Shown here piece after piece: positions 16,896 through 27,100 of a stretch of DNA of 64,000 nt; position 1 is the stretch's first letter; every line of letters begins with the position of its first letter. The notes below the pieces were generated by a model. That model searched no databases and was not told where the DNA came from. It worked only from the letters and a program-made list of their open reading frames with translations. Origin of the DNA: Opitutia bacterium (GTDB taxonomy: Bacteria > Verrucomicrobiota > Verrucomicrobiia > Opitutales > Opitutaceae). Location of the stretch: positions 434,001 through 498,000 of the forward strand of contig JACRHT010000012.1 of NCBI GenBank assembly GCA_016217545.1, given 5' to 3'. The translations under genes were made by a program, and so were the position numbers.

Positions 16896-19800
16896 TTAGT
16901 TAGGTTGTTCGAGCGCGCCGAGGTCGGGCGCGGCGCCTTGCGTGGTGCGCGGCTGGCCGTCGGCTTCGGGGAGGTATTCGAACTCGACTGGCAACGCGCC
17001 GGCGGGGAGCGGTTGCGCGGCGTCGAGGAGCGGCGAGCCGGCGGCGGGGTGAAGGTCGCCGGTGGCGAGATTCACGAAGCCGGGGTTGGCGCCCTTGAGG
17101 ACGAGCGCGGTGCCGCCCACGGCGTTGCCGCCGACGGTGACGTTGCTCGTCGTCCAGTTGCGGCCGAGCGCGATGGCGCGGCCGGAGTTGATGAGATCGA
17201 ACGGACCGGCGCCGGACTTCACGCGATGGACGACGTTGTTGTTCGCGACGACTTGCGCGGCGGCGAGCGTGAGGTTGAACAGCGACGTGGACCAGCGCTG
17301 CGAATCCATGACCACGGTGTTGTGGTGGAAGTGCAGCGTGCCCGCGCGGAAGTTGGCGGCGTTGCTCCAGTCGCCGCCGTAGCGGATGAGCGTGCTGCCG
17401 TCGGTGCCGTAGTCGCCGCCGCCGTTGCGCAGGATGTTGCCGTAAACGTGCGTGGTGGCGAATGACGGATCGGCGACGATCAACGCGGGCGCGCTGACGG
17501 GCTCGATGAACGAGAGGAGATTCGCGCCGCCCTCGATGCGGTTATAGCGGACAACGACGCCGGCGGAGCGGTCGAGGACGTTGGGCGTGTTGCTGCCGTT
17601 GAGGCCGCGGTCGAGACGCGAGAACTGCACGGTGAGGCCGATGGCTTCCGTGAGGAGATTGGAGCCGTTGTAGCTGCCGCCCTTGCCGGCGTGGTAGAGC
17701 CAGCAGCGGTCGACGATGACGTCGCGCGTGAGCGTGGCTTCGGACGAGCCGGACGCGGCGACGATGCCGTTGGGCGTGTCGTGGATCTCGCAATCGCGGA
17801 TCGTCACGTGCTCGGCGCCGTAGAGGAAGATCGCGCCGGCGCTCGAGTAGTAGGTGGCGGTGGAGCCGTCGGGCTTCACGTAGCTCGGCATCGGGTTTTG
17901 CGCGCCGCTCATCGTGAGTTCGAGGTTCGAGATCACGAGGTAGCCGGGCTTGTAGGCGGACGGCTGCGCGGCGTTGCGCGCGACGGCGATGAGCGAGCGC
18001 TCCATCACGTCGCCGAACCACGGCGCGTAGCCGATGTTGGCGGCAGCGGTCGCGCCGGTGCCGTCGATCACGGGGAGTTGGCCGTTCGGGCCGGCGACGC
18101 CCTCGATCTTGATCGGTTTTTCGGCGGTGCCGCGCGCGGAGAGGAGGAGCTTTTCCTTGTAGGCTTCGGCGCGCCAGTGGATGCGCACGGTGTTGCCGGC
18201 GGCGAGCGTGGACCAGGGAACCTGCGCGAGGCTGGTGAACTGCTGGCCCGGGCCGACGTGGTAGACGATCTCGTCGTCGTCGATCGTGATGGTGGCGGTG
18301 GAGCCGGCGCCGAGCGTCGCGCCGCCGGCGGGCGAATCGAGCGTGAGCTGGAAGCTCTTGGTCGGTTCCTCCTGATCGTCGTCCTTGATCGGGATGTCGA
18401 TGGTCTGCGCCTGGCTTTCTCCCGCAGCCCAGTGGAGGGTGCCGTAGGTGTATTGGTAGTCGGTCGTCGAGTTGGCGGAGCCGGCGAGCGTGTAGTAGTT
18501 CACGCTCACGGCGCCGTCGGTGCCGCCGACGCGATTGACGGTCAGAGTGGCGACGCCGGCGCCTTCGGTGACGGAGAGCGCGGTCGAGGCGAAGGAGAAC
18601 GAGCCGGGGTTGGCGGGATTGGCGGGCGGGACCACGACGACGCCACCGTTGTTGTTGTTGCCGCTGCCCGAGTTGTTGTTGCCGCCGCCCGAGTTGTTGT
18701 TGCCGCCGCCGTTGGGAGGAGGCGTGCCGCCGTCGTCGTCGGTGAGGGTGACGGTCGACTCGACGAGCGCGCCGAGGACGCCGCCGTTGCCGGGCGATTG
18801 GAGCGCGACCTTGAAGTAGCGCGAGGCTTGCGGCGTGGCGTTGTCGTAAACCGGGATCGAGATGATCTTGTCGGTCTCGCCGTCGGCGAACGTGACGGTG
18901 CCGCCGCCGGCCTGGTAGTCGGTGCCGCCCACGGCGGAGTAAGCGAGCGTGTAGTAACTGACGCTCACGACGCCGATGCTGCTGACCGTGCGCGAGACGT
19001 GGAGCTGCGCGGTGCCGGCGGCTTCGCTGACGGTGTAGTCGGCCGCGGCGAACTGGAGCGTGCCTTCGCCCGGCGTGAGCGGGACAACAGGCGTGCCGCC
19101 GCCGTTGTTGTTATTGTTGCCGCCGCCGAAGTCAGTGCCGCCGGGCGTCTCGTCGTCGCCGATGGTGAGCGTGGCGAGCGCGGGCGCGCCGATGGCGCCG
19201 GCTATGGATGGCGCGGTGAGCGTGACGGCGATGTTGCGCGCGCCGTTCGGCACGGCGTTGTCGATGATCGGAATGTCGATCGTCTTCGCGGCGCTCTCGT
19301 TCTCGGTCCAGACGAGATCGCCGCTGACGGACGTATAATCCGTGCCGGCGACGGCGGTGCCGCCGGTGATCGAGTAATGCACGGTGAGCGCCGTCTGGAA
19401 CCCGCCGGTGCGCGTGACCGTGAGCGTGCCGTGGCCGGACGCGGCGTTTTCGGCGACGTTGAAATTGGTCGCGGAGAACTGGACGTGGCCGGCCTGCGGG
19501 GCGGTTTCGTTGATCGAAACGGTCGCGGACTCGCTCGCGGCGTCGACTTGATAGCCGGCGCCGGCGGCGAGTTTCACGACGAGGGCTTCGTTGCCTTCGG
19601 CGAGGCCGTCGGCGACCGGGGTGACGTTGAACGACGTGCTGGCGCTGCCGGACGGGATCGTGATTTGCGACGGCAGGCCCGCGACGTCGGCGAAGGTCGC
19701 AGCGGACGTGGTGGCGTCGAGTGCGAGCGAGACGGTCAGCGGCTGGCTCACATCGCCGGAGCGCGAGACGGTGAAGGACACCGGCGCACCGGACGACTCT

Positions 19801-22601
19801 TGCACGAAGCTCGCGGCAGCTTGAAGCGCAACGGACGGGAGTGCGGCAACGCCCAGCGTGAGCACGCCGCCGCCGTCGGCGTGGAGCGTGGCGGCGGCAT
19901 CGGCCGTGAGGGTCACGCTCGTGCCGTCCGCGGTGGCGAGTTGCGCGACCGCGTAGCCGGCGAAGGGCGTGAGGCCGGTGATGTAGTGCTGCGTGACGGC
20001 GGCGGGCGCGACGTAGGTGAGCGTGGCCACGGTGTCGGTGAGGTTCTTCTTGAACAGGATCGCGCTGGGGCCTACGACGGCGCCTTCGTAGGCGGCGCCG
20101 GCGGTGCTCTGGATCAGTTGCGTGGCGTCGGGCGTGGCGACGCCGGCATCGGTGCCTTGCAGCACGTGGAGGAAGCGGGCTTCCTGCGGCGCGCCCGGAG
20201 CCTCGGTGAACAGGCGGGCTTTCTCCTTATCCTCGGTGTCGGCGGGTTCGCCGCTTTCCTGATCGGTGATTTGCGGCGTGGCGTTGAGCGGAAGGAGCGC
20301 GCTGACGAAGAGCTCGGCCTTGGGCGTGCTGCCGTCGCGGGCGGTGGCGTGCACGAGGTTGCCGGCGACGGTGATGTTGCCGCCGTATTTCGCGGTGTTC
20401 TCGGGGAGGTTCAGGAAAAACCGTTTGTAGTAACCGGCGGACTTCGAGCGGGCGCGGTCGTAGACGACGACGTGGTTGGGTTTCAGCCACACGATCGAGC
20501 GCGAGGCGTGCGTGATCTCTTGGAGATTCGTGTAGTGGTAATGGTTGTAGAGCTCCGTGGCGTCGGCGGTGAAATACGCGAACTCGCCGCGCAGGCTGCG
20601 CGCGGTGATCGCGGGATCGCCGTGCGGGCTGTAGAACCACTGGCTGCCGTGTTCGGCGGCGACGACTTCGTTCGTGGGGTTCTGCGTCTGCGGATCGGGC
20701 ACGCCGTTCTCGAGGCTGAGGGCGTTGCGGTAATCGGAGCTGCCCTGCAGGCCGCCGTAGCCGGTCATCGCCTTGGTGAGCCAGAGTCCGTTTTTCCACA
20801 GGCCGAAGGAGAGCGAGTCGCCGCGCTGATGGTTGATCTGGTTCCAATCATTGCGGAAGTGGAACATCGTGTCGGCGGCGGTCTGGCCGGTGCGGCCGAG
20901 GTAGGTGCCCATCTCTTTGCCGGCGACCGTGTGCGCGGCGAAGAAGTCGAGCGGCTGCATCGCGGGGCGCGGATCGGTGGCCGCGGGCGTGTCCGGCGAC
21001 GGATCGAAGAGCAGGAAATAGTAGATGGAGTCGCGGAGGCGTTTCTCGGAGCGCGTCTCGGCGATGCGCGTGGCGAGGGCATTGGGTCCGCCCTTGGCGA
21101 GGTTCTTCTGGATGAAGCGGACGGCCTGGACGGTGGGCGACGCGGTGCCGTTGATGCGCGCGTCGGTGAGCGCGAGCGGGGCGAGGAACTTGATGAACTG
21201 GTCGTTGACGATCGTGAGCGAGCTCTCGAGGTCGCCATACATCGGCGGCTGGAAGACGGCGCCGAGGTAGTTGTAGGGACCGTTCGGCGTGCGCGGCGCG
21301 GGCGTGAGCATCGAGAGATAAGCGGAGACCGCGCGCGACCAGTGCGGGTGGTTTTTCAAAGACACCTGCGGGCCCCACACGGCGGGATCGTCCTGGCCGG
21401 CGGTGTGCAGCGCGCTCATGAAGACGCCGACCGGGCCGAGGCCGTTCGAGGCGTATTCGATGCCTTCCACGGAGAGACCGCCGGCGCCGTCGTGGCGATA
21501 GGCGTAGTCGGTGAGGTAGAGCCAGACGCCGGTGGCGTCGCGCAACGCGCCGTAGTTGACGGGCGTCCAGGAATTGTCGGCGGGGGAGACGATCTGCGAA
21601 GTGATCGAGCCGGCCGGGGCGGTGTCGGCGACGCCGGCGTTGGCGGCGGCGGGGACGTCGTCCTGCGGGTCGAGCGCGAGGCCGTAGAGGCCCATTTGGC
21701 GAAGGTGGTTGCCCCAGTGGTTGTTCAGCGCGAGGCGGATCTCGTTGTGGCGTTCGGCTTGTTCGGGCTCGTTGAGGCGGAGCAGTTCGGGCGAGTTGGC
21801 GGGCAGGTGCTGGCCGTTCACGCGATACGGAGCGAAGTAGTAATGGGCGTTGGCCTGCTCGGTCCACTCGAGGAAGGCTTTGCGGATCTTCGCCTTCTCG
21901 GTCGCGGTGAGGTGTTCGTAGATGAGGTCGACGGTGATGGGGAAGGCTTCCTGCGAGAAGCTGCGGTCGTTGGTGGCGAAGCCGGATTGGCGGAAGGGCG
22001 ATGCGTTGGACGGATCGGTGCCGAGCGCGGCCTGGTCGATCACGTGGAAGAGGCAGGCCTTCGCCATCGTGAGGTATTCGTCGCGCGTGGTCTGGTGCTC
22101 GGGTTTGCCGTCGTCGTAGAGGCGCGCCATGAGCGCGAAGATCATCGCGTATTGCTCGGAGAAGAGGCGGACGTTGCCGCTGTCCTGGCCGACATCGTCC
22201 TCGGGCGCGGCGGGGAGGTTGTCGTTGTTCTCCCACGCCGACCAATCGTTGTCGTTCTCGGTGTGGACGGTGCCGTTGGCCTCGGTGAGCGAGGTGCGCA
22301 CCCAGCGCATCTCGCCGCCTTTGCTGTGGTCGTTCTTGTCGTAGTAGACGAAGCGGTAGGCGGAAGTGCTGCTCCGCTGGTAGGCGTCGACGGCGGGTTT
22401 GACGATGTTGTTCAGGAAAGCGGCCCAGACGGGATTCTGGACCGGGTCCATGCGGGTGCGGAGCGCGGGCAGGTCCTCGGCGCGGAAGAGGATGCGCGGA
22501 TGCGTGGTGACGGGCGCGGCGCTGGCGGCGGCGCAAAAGCTGGCCAGGGCGGCCAGCGCGAGGCACAGCCGAAGCCAGAGGGGGCGGAAGTTCGTAGGCA
22601 T
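16896..22601 (-). CDS. Giant secreted lyase-like protein: heparinase-type N-terminus, Calx-beta domains, beta-helix C-terminus
   Basis: A 1901-residue exported protein. A signal peptide (about 1-28) is followed by THPRILFRAEDLPALRTRM, typical of secreted polysaccharide-lyase/heparinase II/III-like proteins, and a long alpha-helical then beta region to about residue 850. Next come about four Calx-beta-like domains (about 925-1440; motifs such as VAENAASGHGTLTVTR, GTDYTSVSGDL, TLTIGDDE), with two Asn/Gly/Ser/Pro-rich linkers near residues 1164 and 1307. The C-terminal part (about 1445-1901) looks like a right-handed parallel beta-helix (YLVISNLELTMSG, HVTIRDCEIHDTPNGI). It would bind and degrade an acidic or algal-type polysaccharide outside the cell; the substrate is inferred from architecture only. 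Confidence 0.83.
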   Translation of the reverse strand: MPTNFRPLWLRLCLALAALASFCAAASAAPVTTHPRILFRAEDLPALRTRMDPVQNPVWAAFLNNIVKPAVDAYQRSSTSAYRFVYYDKNDHSKGGEMRWVRTSLTEANGTVHTENDNDWSAWENNDNLPAAPEDDVGQDSGNVRLFSEQYAMIFALMARLYDDGKPEHQTTRDEYLTMAKACLFHVIDQAALGTDPSNASPFRQSGFATNDRSFSQEAFPITVDLIYEHLTATEKAKIRKAFLEWTEQANAHYYFAPYRVNGQHLPANSPELLRLNEPEQAERHNEIRLALNNHWGNHLRQMGLYGLALDPQDDVPAAANAGVADTAPAGSITSQIVSPADNSWTPVNYGALRDATGVWLYLTDYAYRHDGAGGLSVEGIEYASNGLGPVGVFMSALHTAGQDDPAVWGPQVSLKNHPHWSRAVSAYLSMLTPAPRTPNGPYNYLGAVFQPPMYGDLESSLTIVNDQFIKFLAPLALTDARINGTASPTVQAVRFIQKNLAKGGPNALATRIAETRSEKRLRDSIYYFLLFDPSPDTPAATDPRPAMQPLDFFAAHTVAGKEMGTYLGRTGQTAADTMFHFRNDWNQINHQRGDSLSFGLWKNGLWLTKAMTGYGGLQGSSDYRNALSLENGVPDPQTQNPTNEVVAAEHGSQWFYSPHGDPAITARSLRGEFAYFTADATELYNHYHYTNLQEITHASRSIVWLKPNHVVVYDRARSKSAGYYKRFFLNLPENTAKYGGNITVAGNLVHATARDGSTPKAELFVSALLPLNATPQITDQESGEPADTEDKEKARLFTEAPGAPQEARFLHVLQGTDAGVATPDATQLIQSTAGAAYEGAVVGPSAILFKKNLTDTVATLTYVAPAAVTQHYITGLTPFAGYAVAQLATADGTSVTLTADAAATLHADGGGVLTLGVAALPSVALQAAASFVQESSGAPVSFTVSRSGDVSQPLTVSLALDATTSAATFADVAGLPSQITIPSGSASTSFNVTPVADGLAEGNEALVVKLAAGAGYQVDAASESATVSINETAPQAGHVQFSATNFNVAENAASGHGTLTVTRTGGFQTALTVHYSITGGTAVAGTDYTSVSGDLVWTENESAAKTIDIPIIDNAVPNGARNIAVTLTAPSIAGAIGAPALATLTIGDDETPGGTDFGGGNNNNNGGGTPVVPLTPGEGTLQFAAADYTVSEAAGTAQLHVSRTVSSIGVVSVSYYTLAYSAVGGTDYQAGGGTVTFADGETDKIISIPVYDNATPQASRYFKVALQSPGNGGVLGALVESTVTLTDDDGGTPPPNGGGNNNSGGGNNNSGSGNNNNGGVVVVPPANPANPGSFSFASTALSVTEGAGVATLTVNRVGGTDGAVSVNYYTLAGSANSTTDYQYTYGTLHWAAGESQAQTIDIPIKDDDQEEPTKSFQLTLDSPAGGATLGAGSTATITIDDDEIVYHVGPGQQFTSLAQVPWSTLAAGNTVRIHWRAEAYKEKLLLSARGTAEKPIKIEGVAGPNGQLPVIDGTGATAAANIGYAPWFGDVMERSLIAVARNAAQPSAYKPGYLVISNLELTMSGAQNPMPSYVKPDGSTATYYSSAGAIFLYGAEHVTIRDCEIHDTPNGIVAASGSSEATLTRDVIVDRCWLYHAGKGGSYNGSNLLTEAIGLTVQFSRLDRGLNGSNTPNVLDRSAGVVVRYNRIEGGANLLSFIEPVSAPALIVADPSFATTHVYGNILRNGGGDYGTDGSTLIRYGGDWSNAANFRAGTLHFHHNTVVMDSQRWSTSLFNLTLAAAQVVANNNVVHRVKSGAGPFDLINSGRAIALGRNWTTSNVTVGGNAVGGTALVLKGANPGFVNLATGDLHPAAGSPLLDAAQPLPAGALPVEFEYLPEADGQPRTTQGAAPDLGALEQPN

Positions 22602-22798
22602 GGTGCTCTCAATTTGCGGATTTCCGGCGCGGAATTTCCGGCACGGCGCTTCTTTTCCCGGGCCGAACGGCTAGGTTCCGGTAATTCCGGCTGCTTCGCC
22701 CGCCTGTTCTCCTCGGTTGCCTCGCCCACCCGGGCGCGGGGCCCGCGTGAGCGGAGTGGTGGCCGCACCGCGGGCTCGCGCCGGGCGGGCGCGGACGC

Positions 22799-23230
22799 AT
22801 GCTCGCGCGCATGTGGTGGATCTACGCTCTCCTTTCCGCGGTGTTCGCCGCGCTCACCGCCATCCTCGCCAAGATCGGCATCCGCGGCGTCGACTCCAAC
22901 GTCGCGACCGCCGTGCGCACGGTTGTCGTGCTCGTCTTCGCGTGGGGACTTGTCGCGCTGCAGGGCAATCTCGGCGCGGTCACGTTGCTCTCGCGACACA
23001 CACTGATGTTCCTCGCGCTCTCGGGCGTGGCGACGGGCGTGTCGTGGCTGTTCTATTTCAAGGCGCTGCAACTCGGCACCGCCTCGCTCGTGAGCGCGGT
23101 CGACAAGTCGAGTCTCGCGCTGACGCTCGTGCTCGCGGCGGTGTTCCTCGGCGAAACGCTCACGCTGCGCACGGCGCTCGGTTGCGGGTTGATTCTCGCC
23201 GGCACCGCGCTTGTCGTGTGGCCGAAGTGA
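22799..23230 (+). CDS. EamA family (drug/metabolite transporter-type) membrane protein
   Basis: A 143-residue half-size EamA transporter with five predicted helices: WWIYALLSAVFAALTAILAK, NVATAVRTVVVLVFAWGLV, LMFLALSGVATGVSWLFYF, TASLVSAVDKSSLALTLVLA and the last ending ILAGTALVVWPK. Two copies would be needed to make the ten-helix transporter. The substrate is unknown. An alternative start exists 12 bp downstream (MWWIYA). Its stop overlaps the next gene's GTG start (GTGA, 23227-23230). Confidence 0.88.
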   Translation: MLARMWWIYALLSAVFAALTAILAKIGIRGVDSNVATAVRTVVVLVFAWGLVALQGNLGAVTLLSRHTLMFLALSGVATGVSWLFYFKALQLGTASLVSAVDKSSLALTLVLAAVFLGETLTLRTALGCGLILAGTALVVWPK

Positions 23231-24114
23231 ACACGCTCTCGCCCGCACCGCTGCAACTCGCCGAGTCCGACTGGCTCGAGCGCCGGCGCGCGCATGAGGC
23301 GCGCGTGCGCGTCTGGACCGATCCGCATCAGGCGCGGCAGGCGCGCGGCGAGAAGCATCCGGTCGAAGATTTCCTCTGGGAATACTATGCTTACCGCCCG
23401 AGCTGGCTGCGCCGCTGGCATCCGGGACCGGATGTCGTGCTGCTCGGCGACGCCGCGCGCGAGTATCTGCGCTGGCCGGAATACGTCGAGGCCGACGGCG
23501 GCGTGCGCGTGAACTGCAGCGCGTTCGACCCGAAGCGCCGCGAGTCGCTCGCGTGGCTGCTCGGGCTGCTGCGCGCGACCGCGGAGCGCCCGCCGGCGTT
23601 TGCCTGCTTCGGCCTGCACGAGTGGGCGATGGTTTACCGGCTCGCGCCGGAGGAAATCCGCCACGCGCAGCTGCCGCTGCGTTTTCCGCCGGAGGAAGTC
23701 GCGCGCATCACCGAGTCGCTGCCGATCCGCTGCTCGCATTTCGACGCGTTCCGCTTTTTCACGCCGGCCGCGCGGCCGCTGAACCGCCTGCAGCCCGAGC
23801 GCGCGACCACGACGCAGCTCGAGCAGCGCGGCTGCCTGCACGCCAACATGGATCTCTACAAGTGGGCGTTCAAACTCGCGCCGTTCACGCCGAGCGAGCT
23901 GATGGCCGACTGCTTCGCGCTGGCGCGCGAGATCCGCGAGGTCGACATGCGCGCGAGTCCCTACGATTGCCGCGCGCTCGGCCTCGCGCCAATCGCGATC
24001 GAGACGCCCGAGGGTCGCGCCGACTACGAGCGCCTCCAGCGCGGCTTCGCCGAGCGCAGCCAGCCGCTGCGCGCGCGCTTGATCGCGCTGTGCGAGCGGT
24101 TGCTGGGCAATTGA
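23227..24114 (+). CDS. Conserved protein of the type annotated as 3-methyladenine DNA glycosylase in actinobacteria
   Basis: A 295-residue cytosolic protein starting with GTG at 23227, coupled to the transporter by a 4-bp overlap. Highly conserved-looking blocks are FGLHEWAMVYR, RCSHFDAFRFFTPAARPLNR, RGCLHANMDLYKWAFKL and EVDMRASPYDCRALGL. From memory, proteins with these blocks are labelled 3-methyladenine DNA glycosylase in Streptomyces-type genomes, but they do not show the usual AlkA or MPG motifs, so the biochemical role is doubtful. Cys, His and Asp residues are well placed for metal or nucleotide chemistry. Confidence 0.62.
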   Translation: MNTLSPAPLQLAESDWLERRRAHEARVRVWTDPHQARQARGEKHPVEDFLWEYYAYRPSWLRRWHPGPDVVLLGDAAREYLRWPEYVEADGGVRVNCSAFDPKRRESLAWLLGLLRATAERPPAFACFGLHEWAMVYRLAPEEIRHAQLPLRFPPEEVARITESLPIRCSHFDAFRFFTPAARPLNRLQPERATTTQLEQRGCLHANMDLYKWAFKLAPFTPSELMADCFALAREIREVDMRASPYDCRALGLAPIAIETPEGRADYERLQRGFAERSQPLRARLIALCERLLGN

Positions 24115-24120
24115 GGTTCC

Positions 24121-24163
24121 GGCGGCGCGCCCGGGGCGATTCGATCGCCGCGGGCGCCGGGCT
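24121..24163. terminator. Probable bidirectional terminator between convergent genes
   Basis: A hairpin GGCGATTCGATCGCC lies inside a longer imperfect GC stem (CGGCGCGCCCG / CGGGCGCCG). It fills the short gap between the + strand gene ending at 24114 and the minus-strand receptor ending at 24170. No T-run of note is present. Confidence 0.45.
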
Positions 24164-24169
24164 GCGGGT

Positions 24170-27100
24170 TTAGAACGCGAACGTATTGGTGATCGTCCAC
24201 TGCTGCGGCTGCGGGATGCGGAACGAAGCGGTGGTGCCGTTCGGTTGCGCGGTGACGGCGATGAGGTCGTCGGTGCCGAGGATGTCGCGCACATTGAGCT
24301 GCACGGTCCAGCGGACTTTGTCGCGCGCGAGGCGGCGGGTGTATTTCAGCCAGAGGTCCACGTCGAGTTCGTCGCTGCCGTAGTAGGGCTGGTTGACGTC
24401 GGAGACCCATTGGCCGGCGGCGTTTTTCTTCACGCCGTAACCGATGGCGACGCGGTCCTGCCAGCGCGTGGCGCCGCCGATGGAGAAGCCCTTGAGCGGG
24501 CCGCGCGTGAACTCGTAGTTGCTGACGAAGTTGAAGCGCCACTTGCGCAGCTCTTGCACCGACGCGTTGTTGGCGGCGAGCGCGTTCAGGTAGGGCACAT
24601 ACATGTTGTTGATCGCCATCACGCCGAGGCGCGAGCCGGTGACGCTGTTGAAATACGGGATGTCCTCGAAGCCGTTCTGGTCGCGAATGCTGCCGGCGAT
24701 GACGCCGTCGCCGTCGGTCCAGAGCGGGAGGTTGCGGGTGATGAATTCCTCGAAGTCCTTGCCGTAATTCGTGCGCACGGCCTCCTGGCGGACGGCGTTG
24801 AAGGTCATGCGCCAGTTCGGGAGCGGGTTGTAGGTGACTTCGAGTTCGGTGCCGCGCGATTCGGTGTCGGCGATGTTGCCGACATTGGGCGGGCGCGTGG
24901 CGGACCAGGTGCCGCTGGCGTTTTGGGTGAAGGCCCAGGTCTGCGCGAGCAACGGGTCGACGGGGCGCAGCCACTCGGCGACGGTGCGGCGGGCGAACCA
25001 CGCGTCGCGCGCGGTGCGTTCGGCGGTGGTGAGGCCGGGATTGGCGCTCGTGCCGCTCGTCAGGCCGGAGCGGAGCGGCAGGTAATCGGCGTCGCCGGGC
25101 TTGAAGCCGAACCAGCGGTTGATGAGCACCTCGGAGGTGTTGGTGCCGCGAAGGCCGTTCATGGCGCGGACGACGTCGTTGCCGGGCCAGAAGGTGTTGT
25201 AGAACGTGCTGACGTCGTTCGCTTGGAGCGTCTCGTAGCGGATGGCGCGGAGGACGAGTTTGTTGTCGGCGAACGAGAGCGTGATGCCGTAGTCGCGCGT
25301 CGAACCGCGCGGCGGCGAGAACGGCCGGCCATAGACGTCGGCGACGGTGGAGGACGGACGGAAGTTTTCCGAGCGGTTGTAGGAGAGGCTGACGTCCATG
25401 CCGCGCGGCAGGCGGCGCTTGATGAAGTCAGGCGTGTGGCCGACGACGCTCCAGCTGACGGTCGAGTCCTTGGCGTGGATGGTGGCTTGTTGCGGATAAA
25501 CCCAGGACGCGGCGAACGGGTCGACCTGGCCGGTGGGGCTGACGGTCGGCGGCGTGCCGGCGTCGAAGAGATCGTATTCGTCCTGGCGCCAGCCGACGAG
25601 GCCGACGAGTTTGCGGTTCAGGAGGTAGCTCTGCCAGATCGCGGAGTAGCTCTCGGTGCGGTTGAAGGAGCGCGAGGCGTTGGAGTAGAGTTTGTCGAGA
25701 TCGCGCTCGGGCGTGATCACCGAGACGGGCGCGTAGACCCATTTGTCGATGCGGTTGTCGAAGAGCAACGCGGTGCCGGTGGCCGCCGGCTCGTGCAGTG
25801 CGGTGAGGCCCTGGATGTTGGCGCCGGAGGCGGAGGTGCGGTTGGCGATCGAGCCGCCGAGGTAGTGGAGGGCGACGTAACCCGGATAGGACTGCGCGGT
25901 GGAGCTGTCGGCGTAGACGTTCTGGTCGAGCGTGTAGGCGTAGCCCTGGTAGGTGCGCGAGAGGCGCTCGCTCTCCTGTTTGCTGTAGACGCCGGTGAAG
26001 ACGTGGCGGCCGAGGTGGCGCAGCCAGGAGGTTTTCTTCGTGAAGTCGGCGGTGCCGTAAGCGGTGGCGCGCCAGGCTTCGCGGTCGGTGTCGACCATGT
26101 AGTTGCCGATGGAGTCGGAGGCGAAATACGGGCGGCCGAAGTTCGGGTTGGGCGAGCCGTCGACGAGCTTGGACTGCATGTCGACGTGGATTATGGCGGC
26201 GTCGAAACCGATGAGGCTGCGATTGCGGCGCGAGTGCTCCTGCTTGTCGTAGGCGAGTTCGAGGCCGACGGCGTCATTGAGGAACGTCTGGCGGACGACG
26301 GCGTTGAGGGCGTTGAAGTCGGTGCTCTCGGATTTGTTCGGACCGTCGAGGAGCTGGTCGTAGAAGTTGAAGATCGACGGGTCGCTGATTTCCTGCGCGC
26401 GCCAGAGTCCGGCGTAGGCTTCGCCGGCGGGCGCGTAGAGTTTGTTGAGGAAGAAATTCGGGTTGTTGCCGGCGGAGGTGTAATTGTAGACGCCATACCA
26501 CTGGGTGTAGGTGGGCGTGCCGCCGCGGCTCATCATGTAAGCGGGGACGCCGTTGCCGCCCTGCGCGTTGGAGGCGGGATCGGTGAACACGGCGCCGACC
26601 TGGCCGAACCAGCGGCCGGCGGAGCCGAGGTGCGCGGCGAGCGTGGGATTGTTCGTGACCGCGCTGGTGTTGGTGGGATCGAGCGCGACCTTGTTGAGCA
26701 CATCGAACCAGACGGTGAGACCGTCGGCGGGCGGGTTGAGGCGCGGGCGGTTGGCGCGGATATTGCCGTCCTCGTAGCTGACCTGGATCTGCGTGGTGCC
26801 GTTCTTCACGAGGCGCGGCTCCCAGCGAACGGCGGCGTAGAGGCGGCGGTCGTCCTCGAAGGCGGGTTCCTGGCGGAATTTTTCCTCGTCGTTCAGGCCG
26901 ATGATGCGGATGCCGAGGCGGTCCTTCTCGACGACTTGGTTCACGTCGATCACTTCGCGGTGCGACTCGTAGCGACTCACGCTCTGGGTGAATGTGACGC
27001 CGTTTTTCCGCAGGTTCGGCATCTTGAGCTGGTTGTTGATGATGCCGGCGGGGCTGCCGAGGCCGAAGAGGATGGCGTTCGCGCCGCGCGAGATGTCGAT

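Noticed and set aside
17691-23006. A 1771-residue frame on the plus strand opposite the giant lyase-like gene
   Set aside because: Composition is Gly/Arg/Val-rich without domains, while the opposite strand has a signal peptide and clear Calx-beta motifs.
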